Assembly: GCF_000411255.1 (NCBI RefSeq)
Contig: NZ_KE150412.1
Coordinates: 213,053-277,052, forward strand
Source: Paenibacillus sp. HGH0039
GTDB lineage: Bacteria; Bacillota; Bacilli; Paenibacillales; NBRC-103111
Length of the DNA stretch: 64,000 nt
Direction: 5' to 3'
Shown here: positions 18,700 through 26,211 of the stretch, piece by piece
Position numbering within the stretch: the first letter of the stretch is position 1
Layout of the letters: each line of letters starts with the position of its first letter
The notes under the pieces: model-generated
Database searches by the model: none
Seen by the model: only the letters and a program-made list of their open reading frames with translations
Told to the model about the DNA's origin: nothing
Program-made: the position numbers and the translations under genes

Positions 18700-19317
18700 T
18701 TACAGGGTGGCCTGCATCTTCTGTTTCATTTCATTAAGCATTCTCTGCCGGGCGATCCGGGGATCAAGCTCGGGAGTCAAGATATGCCGGACGTATCGCT
18801 CCGCGCTGCTTTCGATCTGCTCGTCCGCCGCCTGATTCGCACCGTGAAATTTGAAGTGCGGAAGCATCGTCATGCCGATCTGATTGGCAAAAGCTTGCAG
18901 AGGGCGGGTCAATTCACTGATCGTGTACCCGATCAGGCCGCCTGCCTCATAAGTCTCCTCCGCCCCTCCGATAGAAACGGCGAGCAGGAGTTCTTTTCCG
19001 GCAACGGCTTTACCGCCCGGACCGAACAACCACGCCGTTGTGAACACTTCGTCGAGCCACTGCTTCAGAAGCGGCGGTGTGCTGTACCATTGAAGCGGAA
19101 ACTGCAGCACGAGACGTTCACATTCCGCCAGCAAAGCCTGCTCCCGCCCGATATCCAATACCTTCTCCGGATACGCGCCGTACAGGTCATGCACGGTAAC
19201 CTCGCCGGAATGTTTTCTCAATTCCTCCACCCATCGTTTGTTGACGCGGGACTGCTGCAAATTCGGATGAGCCACGACGACTAGCGTTTTCAGACAAACA
19301 TCACTCTCCTTTACCAC
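18700..19317 (-). CDS. Flavodoxin-fold NAD(P)H oxidoreductase (KefF/MdaB/YwrO type)
   Basis: About 205 residues, FMN-dependent NAD(P)H:quinone oxidoreductase family. The FMN-binding start VVVAHPNLQQSRVNK and the central FPLQWYSTPPLLKQWLDEVF are signature segments. Such enzymes reduce quinones, azo or nitro compounds. The start is uncertain: GTG at 19317 has no clear ribosome site, while AAAGGAG lies just inside the frame and would favour a non-ATG start about eight codons later. It is downstream, on the same strand, of the TetR gene at 19364-20017, which probably controls it. Confidence 0.85.
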   Translation of the reverse strand: MVKESDVCLKTLVVVAHPNLQQSRVNKRWVEELRKHSGEVTVHDLYGAYPEKVLDIGREQALLAECERLVLQFPLQWYSTPPLLKQWLDEVFTTAWLFGPGGKAVAGKELLLAVSIGGAEETYEAGGLIGYTISELTRPLQAFANQIGMTMLPHFKFHGANQAADEQIESSAERYVRHILTPELDPRIARQRMLNEMKQKMQATL

Positions 19318-19363
19318 ATTTTATTTTTGATTGAGTTACAAGTCAATATTAAAATAAAAAAAA

Positions 19364-20017
19364 TTAGCGCAGCCTTAAGATGGAAACGGACGACTCCGCC
19401 ACCTGATTCAAAGCCTTCTCCCATTGTTCCTTCTTTTCCGTCTCCGGCATGCCGTTTGCCATCCATTCCTGCCGGGCCTGATCCAAGTAATTCATCCCTT
19501 GCGACACGGCTCCCCAGAATTGTCTCGCCATAAGATCGGAATTACCCGGCCGAATCGTGCCTTCTCCAATCCCTTTTTCAATGGCCTGAGTCATTTCTTG
19601 CAAAAAGCTTTTCACCCACGAAAACGGAGAGAATTCCTCGGGCGTATACAAATGATGCACATCCAAACTAATCCGCATGTAAAAACGCGGGATCACGGGA
19701 TCAACCCTGACCCGTTCGCAGACGACCCGGGCATAACTCTCGAACAGGTCTGATACGGACCCCTTTTGCTCAAAATAAGTTTTCGTAAAGTGTTTGGATT
19801 CTTCCATCATGGTTTCGTAAAGCTCGCGGAACAATGCTTTCTTGTTTTTGAAATAATAATAAACGAGACCGTGAGCAAGCCCCGCCCGATCCGCTATATC
19901 CCCCATTTCGGCCGCCGCATAGCCTTTCTCGACATAGACTTGAATAGCCGCCTGCAGCACTTCTTGTTTGCGCTGATTCCGGATCGCTTCGTTTTGTTCT
20001 TTGGTACGTGGAGACAT
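19364..20017 (-). CDS. TetR family transcriptional regulator
   Basis: A 217-residue repressor-type protein. The N-terminal helix-turn-helix spans about residues 18-60 (MGDIADRAGLAHGLVYYYFKNKKALF), and the remainder is a ligand-binding helical domain without a close match. Start at 20017 behind AGGTGAA; a longer frame exists but lacks support. It is followed 46 bases later by the oxidoreductase gene on the same strand, suggesting autoregulated control of both. Confidence 0.88.
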   Translation of the reverse strand: MSPRTKEQNEAIRNQRKQEVLQAAIQVYVEKGYAAAEMGDIADRAGLAHGLVYYYFKNKKALFRELYETMMEESKHFTKTYFEQKGSVSDLFESYARVVCERVRVDPVIPRFYMRISLDVHHLYTPEEFSPFSWVKSFLQEMTQAIEKGIGEGTIRPGNSDLMARQFWGAVSQGMNYLDQARQEWMANGMPETEKKEQWEKALNQVAESSVSILRLR

Positions 20018-20174
20018 GGCCGCTTCACCTTTAGTTCCGTCTTTAAAATCCATGCCATTATAGAAAAAATAAAACGGTGTTGTCAACCGGCGTCCGCCTC
20101 GACAAGCATACACCCGACTACCGCCAGGCTCTCGGTTATCAGGTGTATGGCCCTCTCTTCCGGATGTGCGGCGG

Positions 20175-20324
20175 TTATTTCTCGGAAAGCAGACTTTCCG
20201 ATATGAATTTCAGCTTCGCTTCAAGCGATACCGGGTCATTGAACGTGTCGCCCTTCGGATTCGCTGCCGCATAATCATGTACCCGCTTCAAGCACTTGCT
20301 AATGTTGTCACGCCTAAACCGGCT
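20175..20324 (-). pseudogene. Possible 3' remnant of an unknown gene
   Basis: A minus-strand frame of about 49 codons ends YAAANPKGDTFNDPVSLEAKL...SLLSEK. It reads like the C-terminal end of a soluble protein but has no start codon with a ribosome site and is stopped upstream by TGA. The rest of the 20018-20426 gap shows nothing else. It could be a chance frame. Confidence 0.25.
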
Positions 20325-20426
20325 TCAGCAGCCTGCTTTGTGAAGGTAAGCTTATCATTTGCATGCATGTTGTAAGATGAAATTGTATTCCATAAAATGG
20401 TTAACGGGAAGGGAGTTTACACCTAA

Positions 20427-20972
20427 ATGCCTACAACCCAAGCATTAAGCGATTTCTTGAAAGAACAGCCGCAAAACAAGATTGGGGCCGTCGCCGCCTT
20501 TATTGAATCTCATGTTCGCGAAAACTGGCAGGAGATTCTGGTTAAAGAGAACGACCGGCTGCTGAAAGCTTACGCGGAAGCGGGAGATCCGGCTTACGGA
20601 ACGTACTTGAACCTGCTTTTCCTGCCGGTACACCGTCAGCTAAGTGAAGCCGGACTGCGGCCGGAACCCCGCCTGCCGGGTAATTTTGATATTTCACGCG
20701 AATGGGGACGGAATCCGGACCAAAGCGATCAGGAGCGCTGGATGTGGAGTACGCTTCATCCAATCGAGGGTCCGCCTGTCGGAACGATTGTCACCATTAC
20801 TTACCATGACCATACCCGGTTTCGTATTCCCCGCCGGCCGGGAATTATCGCGCTTACCGAGACGAGTCAGCAAGACATCGTAGAAGCCTTGTCCCGCTTG
20901 TCCTCCGATTTCAAACAAGCGCTCGAATTCAGCGTCGAGTATGAGAATTATTTGCGCAGCCTGGAGCAGTAA
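20427..20972 (+). CDS. Hypothetical protein, 181 aa
   Basis: A soluble, acidic 181-residue protein that I do not recognise. It begins MPTTQALSDFLKEQ behind AAGGGAG and has a Trp/Arg-rich middle (REWGRNPDQSDQERWMWS), then a beta-like PPVGTIVTITYHDH segment and a helical, charged C-terminus. No signal peptide or membrane segment. It stands alone on the plus strand and is closed by a palindromic terminator. Confidence 0.7.
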   Translation: MPTTQALSDFLKEQPQNKIGAVAAFIESHVRENWQEILVKENDRLLKAYAEAGDPAYGTYLNLLFLPVHRQLSEAGLRPEPRLPGNFDISREWGRNPDQSDQERWMWSTLHPIEGPPVGTIVTITYHDHTRFRIPRRPGIIALTETSQQDIVEALSRLSSDFKQALEFSVEYENYLRSLEQ

Positions 20973-21020
20973 ACAAGGCTGACGGGCGTCACAGATTCAG
21001 CTATTCGCATTCAGTGCGGC

Positions 21021-21052
21021 AAAAAACCGTACCGGATATCCGGTACGGTTTG
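21021..21052. terminator. Bidirectional palindromic terminator
   Basis: A perfect 24-bp palindrome (two 12-bp arms, ACCGTACCGGAT and its complement, 21026-21049), flanked by A6 on the left and TTTGGGTTGGTTTG on the right. It can end the plus-strand gene at 20972 and the minus-strand gene at 21232. Confidence 0.8.
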
Positions 21053-21231
21053 GGTTGGTTTGTTTCTCACTCCGGAAGATTGGGGGCTCTTCATACAGGT
21101 CGGCTGCGTCAGCAAGGCAGCTGCGGACCGCCTGCCCTTTCCGTTCCGTCCGGCTTCTTTCGCCGGTTCTTATTTATAACAGCCATTAAGCGGTTTTCGA
21201 TATAAGCCGCAAATATACGGCTCACGCCCGA

Positions 21232-21816
21232 TCAGGGATAAATTTTTTCGCCCCGCTCAAGCATTTCGATAAACTGTAAAATGCGTTTTTCCCGGGTTTC
21301 CTGCTTTTTAACATTCTGGATTCTAAAATGGATCGCAAACTTGTTTTGCTTGTTTAACGTGTCGTAAAACGCTTTAGCCTGCGCATTAAGCTCCAGCCTG
21401 GCGGCAAAATCTTCCGGCGCGGCGCCGCTGCTTTGCGGTTCGTAGGCCTTGTCCCACTGACCGCTGCGTTTGGCGTCTTCAATCGCCTTGAAGCCCCCCG
21501 GCTTCATTCTCGCGTCCGCGATAAGCTGCTCCGCTTTGTCTTTATTCACCTTGGACCAGATGCTTCCGGCCCCGCGCGGCGTAAACCGCTGAAGCCACGA
21601 TTGGTCGTCGAATGTTTTCTTCTGGCTGTCGATCCATCCGTAACAGAGCGCGCTTTCGAGGGCTTCCTGATAAGAAACCGTCACAAGGCGGGTATTTTTT
21701 TTCGCGATTTGTAAAAGGACTCCGGGCGACGCTTCATGATTGCTTTCGAGCCAAATCTCAAACGCTTCTTGATTCTCAAAACAAAGAACCGGCAGCTCGG
21801 GGGCTTTCTTGCTCAT
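21232..21816 (-). CDS. YdeI/OmpD-associated family protein
   Basis: A 194-residue protein of the YdeI family (YdeI N-terminal domain plus bacteriocin-protection-like C-terminal part). The characteristic SYQEALESALCYGWIDSQKKTFDDQSWLQRFTPR block is at about 49-82, and the C-terminal FYDTLNKQNKFAIHFRIQNVKKQETREKRI is typical. Biochemical function is unknown. Single gene with its own terminator (the 21026 palindrome). Confidence 0.85.
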   Translation of the reverse strand: MSKKAPELPVLCFENQEAFEIWLESNHEASPGVLLQIAKKNTRLVTVSYQEALESALCYGWIDSQKKTFDDQSWLQRFTPRGAGSIWSKVNKDKAEQLIADARMKPGGFKAIEDAKRSGQWDKAYEPQSSGAAPEDFAARLELNAQAKAFYDTLNKQNKFAIHFRIQNVKKQETREKRILQFIEMLERGEKIYP

Positions 21817-21886
21817 GGGTTCCGCTTCCTCCCTGTCCTGGATAGTTATGCAAGATAGTTCAACTATACGTCAAGAGAAGGTTTGA

Positions 21887-22084
21887 TTCAATGCGGGTCA
21901 GGCTTCCTTCACCCCGCCCCATCTTTTGGCCGCAGGCAAGGGTACGCCCAAGCCCGGGCAGGTCCGCTATGACGAGATTGATCCGCCGATCGAATCCGAT
22001 ACCGCGATCATTACGCTTGAGCACCAGTTTGTATCCCAAGCGGCCCGCAACTTCAAAAAGCTGCTGATCGACTCCCTACACTAA
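21887..22084 (+). pseudogene. C-terminal fragment of a LysR-type regulator
   Basis: After a TGA at 21884 the plus strand reads about 65 codons ending ITLEHQFVSQAARNFKKLLIDSLH and TAA. The end SQAARNFKKLLIDSL is like the last helix of LysR effector-binding domains. There is no HTH and no start upstream, so this is a decayed remnant. The family call is from the C-terminal pattern only. Confidence 0.45.
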
Positions 22085-22186
22085 TTTCTGCATGTCAGTT
22101 GCTCGGCCGAGGAATTCTTGTAGTCATGCGACACTAAAAACCCAGCTCGCTGGCAGCCGCGTGCGGGGTAAAGGGTGATGGACGGC

Positions 22187-22792
22187 TTATTCAGCCCTCC
22201 GCGGCTGAACGTCGTGATCCAGCACCACACTGTGTGACGGAGACTCCAGCGGCTTGAAAAGGTAGCTGCCGCGTCCTTTTTCCAACGAATCATTCATCCC
22301 TCCGACAGCGGCAACCGTACCGGCCGAAAGGATGATCGTCATCAAAACAAGCCGGACCATGCCCTGCAAACTATCCCGGCTGCCGGGAACTAAGCGCTGC
22401 GCCCAGAAGCCTACGGCAGCTCCTAACGTATTAATCACGATGTCGTTGATATCGAAAGCGCCTAAGCGGGTGAGCATTTGCAACATTTCTAGAAACGTGA
22501 TCGACGCCAGGAAGCACACCATAAACGGGACGAATTTGCAGCGGAACAAGAGCGGAATGAGCAGCCCGAAAGGAACAAAAGCGGCAAAGTTGCCGAATTC
22601 GAAAAACCAGCTTTGAAAGTCTCTGCCCATCGGAAAATGAAGGGGAATTCCATGCGGAGTCAGATTGCAGCGCATGCCCCGGTCCGCAAGATGCGAACTG
22701 CGATTAAATCCGATATATAAGAAATAGAAAATCAATCCGGTGTATAAGCCTAACAAGAGAAGAGTCATTTTACGCAGCTTACCTTGATACAT
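22187..22792 (-). CDS. VanZ-like membrane protein
   Basis: A 201-residue integral membrane protein of the VanZ-like family, with about four membrane segments (residues ~8-28, 63-85, 88-110, 140-160). The family core is visible: FEFGNFAAFVPFGLLIPLLF, FLEMLQMLTRLGAFDINDIVINTLGAAVGF. VanZ confers low-level teicoplanin resistance in enterococci, but most relatives have no assigned role. Monocistronic. Confidence 0.85.
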   Translation of the reverse strand: MYQGKLRKMTLLLLGLYTGLIFYFLYIGFNRSSHLADRGMRCNLTPHGIPLHFPMGRDFQSWFFEFGNFAAFVPFGLLIPLLFRCKFVPFMVCFLASITFLEMLQMLTRLGAFDINDIVINTLGAAVGFWAQRLVPGSRDSLQGMVRLVLMTIILSAGTVAAVGGMNDSLEKGRGSYLFKPLESPSHSVVLDHDVQPRRAE

Positions 22793-22975
22793 GGGTGAGT
22801 ATAATCCTTTCTTGTCTGCAAATTAGCGGCCGCACATGCAGTTCTTCGATTATGAATCGGTCTATAAGAGACGTTTGTTTGCATTATACAACGGAGGGCG
22901 GCATTCATTCCGAAACGAAAAATAAAGCCTTTATTAAGGAATTGTTACTTTCCTCTATACAATCGTTTAGAAAAG

Positions 22976-23008
22976 AAAAAAACCGTTCAGTTTCTGAACG
23001 GCTTTTTA
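22976..23008. terminator. Bidirectional terminator
   Basis: CCGTTCAG TTT CTGAACGG with 8-bp perfect arms, A7 on the left and CTTTTT on the right. On the minus strand it follows the phosphatase gene (stop at 23071). Confidence 0.85.
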
Positions 23009-23070
23009 AGAAGTCCTCTCGCTTTGCGAGTGCGTTTTTTCAAGAATCATTTTCCGGTGCAAAAAGTTGT

Positions 23071-23751
23071 TTAGTCGACGGAATAGACGTTCCGGGCCGG
23101 CAGCTCGAGGCAGTGCAGCACCCCTCCGTATACGGCTCCGCCGTCGATTCCGATGATGTTGTTGTCGCCGAAATAAACATCCCGCTTGCCGTGAAGGGTT
23201 TCCGTTATTGTGTGCCCGAACACGACCGTTTTCTCGCCCCGGTAGCCCTTGTGAAACTCGTCGCGGATCCACATCAGCACATAAGCATCCGTCTCTGCAA
23301 GCGAGGTCGAAGGATGCACCCCGGCATGAACAAAAATGGTATCTTCGGTTTCATAATAGGTTTGAAGGCCGTCCAAAAAGGAAAGGTGTTCCTCCAGCAG
23401 AGGCGTAAGCTCCATTGTTTCGGGAGCAGGAGCTTCCGAAACGGCCCCCGCATGTTCATAGCTGGTTAATGTTGCACGTGCCCCATTCCGGAACCAGCGT
23501 TCGATGAATACAGGGTCCCGTTCGAACGATTTGACCATCATATGATCGTGGTTCCCTTTGAGGACGATCGCGCCTTCCCGGTGAAGCTGCATCACCTTCT
23601 CCACCACTCTTCTGGAATCGGGCCCCTTATCCACATAATCGCCGAGTAAAATCAACTGATCCCGAAGGGGATTGTAGCTCACCTTTTCCAGCAGCCTTGT
23701 AAATTTGTCTATCTCCCCATGTATGTCACTGACGACCAGCGTTCGTTTCAT
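23071..23751 (-). CDS. Metallophosphatase (bacterial Ser/Thr phosphatase / ApaH-like)
   Basis: A 226-residue calcineurin-like phosphoesterase. All dinuclear-metal motifs are present: SDIHGE at 8-13, GDYVDKGPDS at 37-46, KGNHDH near 65-70, VHAGV near 146-150 and GHTI near 180. The family includes PrpA/PrpB/PrpE-type protein phosphatases and diadenosine tetraphosphatases; sequence alone does not decide the substrate. Single gene between intergenic regions. Confidence 0.87.
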   Translation of the reverse strand: MKRTLVVSDIHGEIDKFTRLLEKVSYNPLRDQLILLGDYVDKGPDSRRVVEKVMQLHREGAIVLKGNHDHMMVKSFERDPVFIERWFRNGARATLTSYEHAGAVSEAPAPETMELTPLLEEHLSFLDGLQTYYETEDTIFVHAGVHPSTSLAETDAYVLMWIRDEFHKGYRGEKTVVFGHTITETLHGKRDVYFGDNNIIGIDGGAVYGGVLHCLELPARNVYSVD

Positions 23752-23952
23752 AACGTTCCTTCTTTCGTGTGTATAGATGACAGACGGATGAAAAATGATT
23801 CCACGAAATAGTTAATGAGATTAAATATATTAAATAGTTAACATCATTAATTAATATCCGTACTTACGCTGTACGACTAAGTCCTTCCATCCATCCTCTC
23901 CACATGCCGGACAGGATAAGGAAGGTCCCGACATCTGACCGGACTGCTCCGC

Positions 23953-25053
23953 TTACGCGGATAACGCCGCTTCCAACTTCTCCTTGAGCAGGCGGAATGC
24001 TTCCCGGATCTTGTCTTTGGGCACATTCTCGTACCGGTCGCCCACACTGATCTCGGTGTAGCAGGTTCCTTCTTCACGTTCATGCAGCCAAGAAGCCAAT
24101 CCTACCCCCGTGGCCTCGGCTACTGCGATGAGGATCGGAAGAATTGCCGTCTCCGGCAGCTTAAAATGGATATGGAACATGTTGGACACCGGAACCGCGG
24201 GTTTTGTATAAACGCCCTCGCAGTCATTGAAGAAAGCGGCGAGTTCCTTCGCTTCCTCGAAGTACTGTGCCATTCTGCCGATTCGCCGGTCGAAATAATA
24301 ATCCGACGTGATTATGTACGGGTAAAGACTAATCAGATCGCCGCCGTGGCGTCTTTTCCACACTTTGGACCGCTCCGTAAAATCACGGCCGCCCGCCAGT
24401 ACGGCACCTGCAATTCCGCCGATTCCTTTGTAAAAGGACACGTACACGCTGTCAAACAGCGCACCTATCTCAGCGGCCGATTTTCCGTAGTAAGGCGTAA
24501 TTTCGAACAATCTCGCCCCGTCCAAATGAAGCTTAATGCCTCTTTCGCGGCAGGAAGCCGAAATGGCCTCCAGCTCTTCGAATGCCGGCAGTTGGCCGCC
24601 GATTTCCCGCTGCGGCAGCTCCAGAAGCAGACAGGAAATTTCCCCGTCTAACTGCTTCACATCCTCAAGCGTAATCAGCCGGTCCTTGTCGGCAAGCAAA
24701 ACCGGCTCTATGCGGTGCAGCTCCTTCAAGCCGTCTTCCTCGTGTATTTCCAGGTGACAGAGCGGATGATACGCGACCCGCCTGCTTCCTTTTTCATCGC
24801 ACCAGATTCTTAGCGCAATTTGCTGCGCCATCGTTCCGCTCGGGAAAAACACGGCCGTTTCCTTGCCCAGATAGGCGGCTATTTTGCTTTGAAACCCCTC
24901 AATCAGCGTCCCCGTTCCGTAAACGTCACTTTCCAGCGTTTCCTCAATCTCGTCAAAGGCTTGCTTCAAGATTCCGATATCCCGGGGCCCGTTGCCGCCC
25001 AGCGGATAAGGCGCCCGTTTAAAGGCCTCTTTTAAAGATTCTTTATCGTTCAA
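23953..25053 (-). CDS. Low-specificity threonine aldolase
   Basis: A 366-residue PLP enzyme of the beta-eliminating lyase family; it cleaves threonine or allo-threonine to glycine and acetaldehyde. Seen here: FFPSGTMAQQIALR at about 70-83, LHLDGARLFE near 174-183 and the PLP lysine in VSFYKGIGGIAGAV near 205-218. The C-terminal domain is of usual length. No operon partner. The 200 bases downstream (23752-23952) are AT-rich and hold no gene. Confidence 0.88.
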   Translation of the reverse strand: MNDKESLKEAFKRAPYPLGGNGPRDIGILKQAFDEIEETLESDVYGTGTLIEGFQSKIAAYLGKETAVFFPSGTMAQQIALRIWCDEKGSRRVAYHPLCHLEIHEEDGLKELHRIEPVLLADKDRLITLEDVKQLDGEISCLLLELPQREIGGQLPAFEELEAISASCRERGIKLHLDGARLFEITPYYGKSAAEIGALFDSVYVSFYKGIGGIAGAVLAGGRDFTERSKVWKRRHGGDLISLYPYIITSDYYFDRRIGRMAQYFEEAKELAAFFNDCEGVYTKPAVPVSNMFHIHFKLPETAILPILIAVAEATGVGLASWLHEREEGTCYTEISVGDRYENVPKDKIREAFRLLKEKLEAALSA

Positions 25054-25271
25054 CCAGCATCCCCCCTACGGTAAAGTCTTATCTCTTAGCATACTAAATC
25101 CCGCCCGTCAAAGATATTGATTTTTGCAGGAGCAAACGACGTTTTTCATATAGATTAGCCCCGCGTCCTTTTTTCGTTCATGGGCAATAGGGTTGGATAG
25201 AGAAGAAGGAAGTTCCTAATCAAGAACGAATACTACTGTTTCGCATAAAAAAATTTAAGGTGGTCGTTGAA

Positions 25272-25772
25272 ATGGGAATGTCTGATTATTATAAAAATCT
25301 GCGAGAAAAAGCGGGCAGTGAATTGATCTTCATGCCAAGCGTTGCGGGAATTATTCGTAATGAGTCGGGAAAAATCTTATTGCAAAACAAAGGAAACGGT
25401 GAGAAATGGAGTCTGCCGGCAGGAGCCATTGAACTTGGGGAGACGCCTGCCGAAGCGATAGTTCGCGAAGTGCGCGAAGAAACGGGACTGTATGTTTTCC
25501 CGAGCAAGTTGATAGGCGTATTCGGCGGAAAGGAATATCGCTATCAATATCCGAACGGCCATAAAGTGGAATATAACGTTTTTATGTTTGATTGCGTCGT
25601 TCAATCCGGCACCTTGAATCCCTTAGACAGCGAAACAGCCGAACTTCGTTATTTCAGCCCGGAACAGATGCCTGAACTGGCCTTGCCATACCCTAAGCAT
25701 TTGTTTTCGCAAAAAGAAAATAACGAAGTTTATTTTCAGTGGGAGGATGATTATTTGAAAAATCTTATGTAA
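25272..25772 (+). CDS. Nudix hydrolase
   Basis: A 166-residue Nudix pyrophosphohydrolase. The complete box GAIELGETPAEAIVREVREETGL is at about residues 52-74 (G-x5-E-x7-REVxEExGL). A hydrophobic N-terminal strand precedes it (FMPSVAGIIRNESGKILLQNK). Substrate unknown: nucleoside diphosphate derivatives are usual. ATG at 25272 lies 8 bases after AAGGTGG; a GTG four codons earlier overlaps that site. Confidence 0.87.
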   Translation: MGMSDYYKNLREKAGSELIFMPSVAGIIRNESGKILLQNKGNGEKWSLPAGAIELGETPAEAIVREVREETGLYVFPSKLIGVFGGKEYRYQYPNGHKVEYNVFMFDCVVQSGTLNPLDSETAELRYFSPEQMPELALPYPKHLFSQKENNEVYFQWEDDYLKNLM

Positions 25773-25853
25773 CGAAGCTGTAAGCCAAGTTGTTTTTCTA
25801 AGCGATATCGAATACTATTAGAGTCAATCACGCAGGAAAGGAGGCAAAAAGCG

Positions 25854-26027
25854 ATGGAAACGATTTTCGTTCCGGTAAAAAATAAAATCAAAAAATCCGG
25901 AGATCAGGCTGCAACGGGATCCGTCTGCCTTTTTTCGTGCAATGTTAAAACGAAATTTCATAGTTACAACCGCCGGATGCTTTTTGCCTCGCGTAATGGA
26001 ATCTGCAAAGTGAATGGACGTTTCTGA
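25854..26027 (+). CDS. Possible 57-aa basic small protein or leader ORF
   Basis: A 57-codon frame, METIFVPVKNKIKKSGDQ..., begins 7 bases after a very strong GGAAAGGAGG, so it is probably translated. The peptide is basic and contains three Cys. A GC-rich inverted repeat followed by TTTTTT lies inside it (25908-25936). It is upstream of the efflux-pump leader at 26140, so it may be part of that control region instead of a working protein. I do not recognise it. Confidence 0.4.
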   Translation: METIFVPVKNKIKKSGDQAATGSVCLFSCNVKTKFHSYNRRMLFASRNGICKVNGRF

Positions 26028-26058
26028 TTAACCAGCAGATTTTAATTTAACACGCAAC

Positions 26059-26091
26059 GACTTGGCGCCGGTTTGTTGAGGCGTCTTTTTT
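26059..26091 (+). terminator. Possible terminator in the efflux-gene leader
   Basis: GAC...GCC pairs with GGCGTC around a GGTTTGTTGA loop, with a 5-base bulge, followed by six Ts. An outer ACGCAA/TTGCGT pair surrounds it. It lies 50 bases before the leader peptide. Confidence 0.4.
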
Positions 26092-26139
26092 GCGTACTTT
26101 TTTGCCCTTGTTCTTCTGCCTGAAGGGAGGTGACTGTTC

Positions 26140-26211
26140 GTGATAAATAAAACATGGGAACCCCCTCCTAAGATTGAACCCACTTTAATTTTAGGAGGTA
26201 AACACAAATGA
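26140..26211 (+). CDS. 23-residue leader peptide with PPP motif, upstream of efflux gene
   Basis: GTG at 26140 follows a strong AGGGAGGTGA at 6 bases. The frame encodes 23 residues, MINKTWEPPPKIEPTLILGG KHK, and its TGA overlaps the ATG of the MFS gene (ATGA). Codons 8-10 are three consecutive prolines, a well-known ribosome-slowing context. The mRNA for the proline codons overlaps the left arm of the hairpin that masks the next ribosome site. The arrangement matches the translational attenuators of cat, erm and tet(L) genes. Function is inferred. Confidence 0.65.
   Translation: MINKTWEPPPKIEPTLILGGKHK
26164..26198 (+). promoter_or_regulatory. Hairpin masking the ribosome site of the MFS gene
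   Basis: CCTCCTAA (26164-26171) is an exact complement of TTAGGAGG (26191-26198), an 8-bp stem with a 19-base loop. TTAGGAGG is the ribosome binding site for the ATG at 26208. A ribosome paused at the three Pro codons (26161-26169) would hold the left arm and free the site. Confidence 0.7.

Noticed and set aside
17992..19284. 430-codon plus-strand open frame opposite SUFU and the oxidoreductase
   Set aside because: Antisense shadow; both minus-strand genes have clear family motifs, and the frame has no ribosome site.
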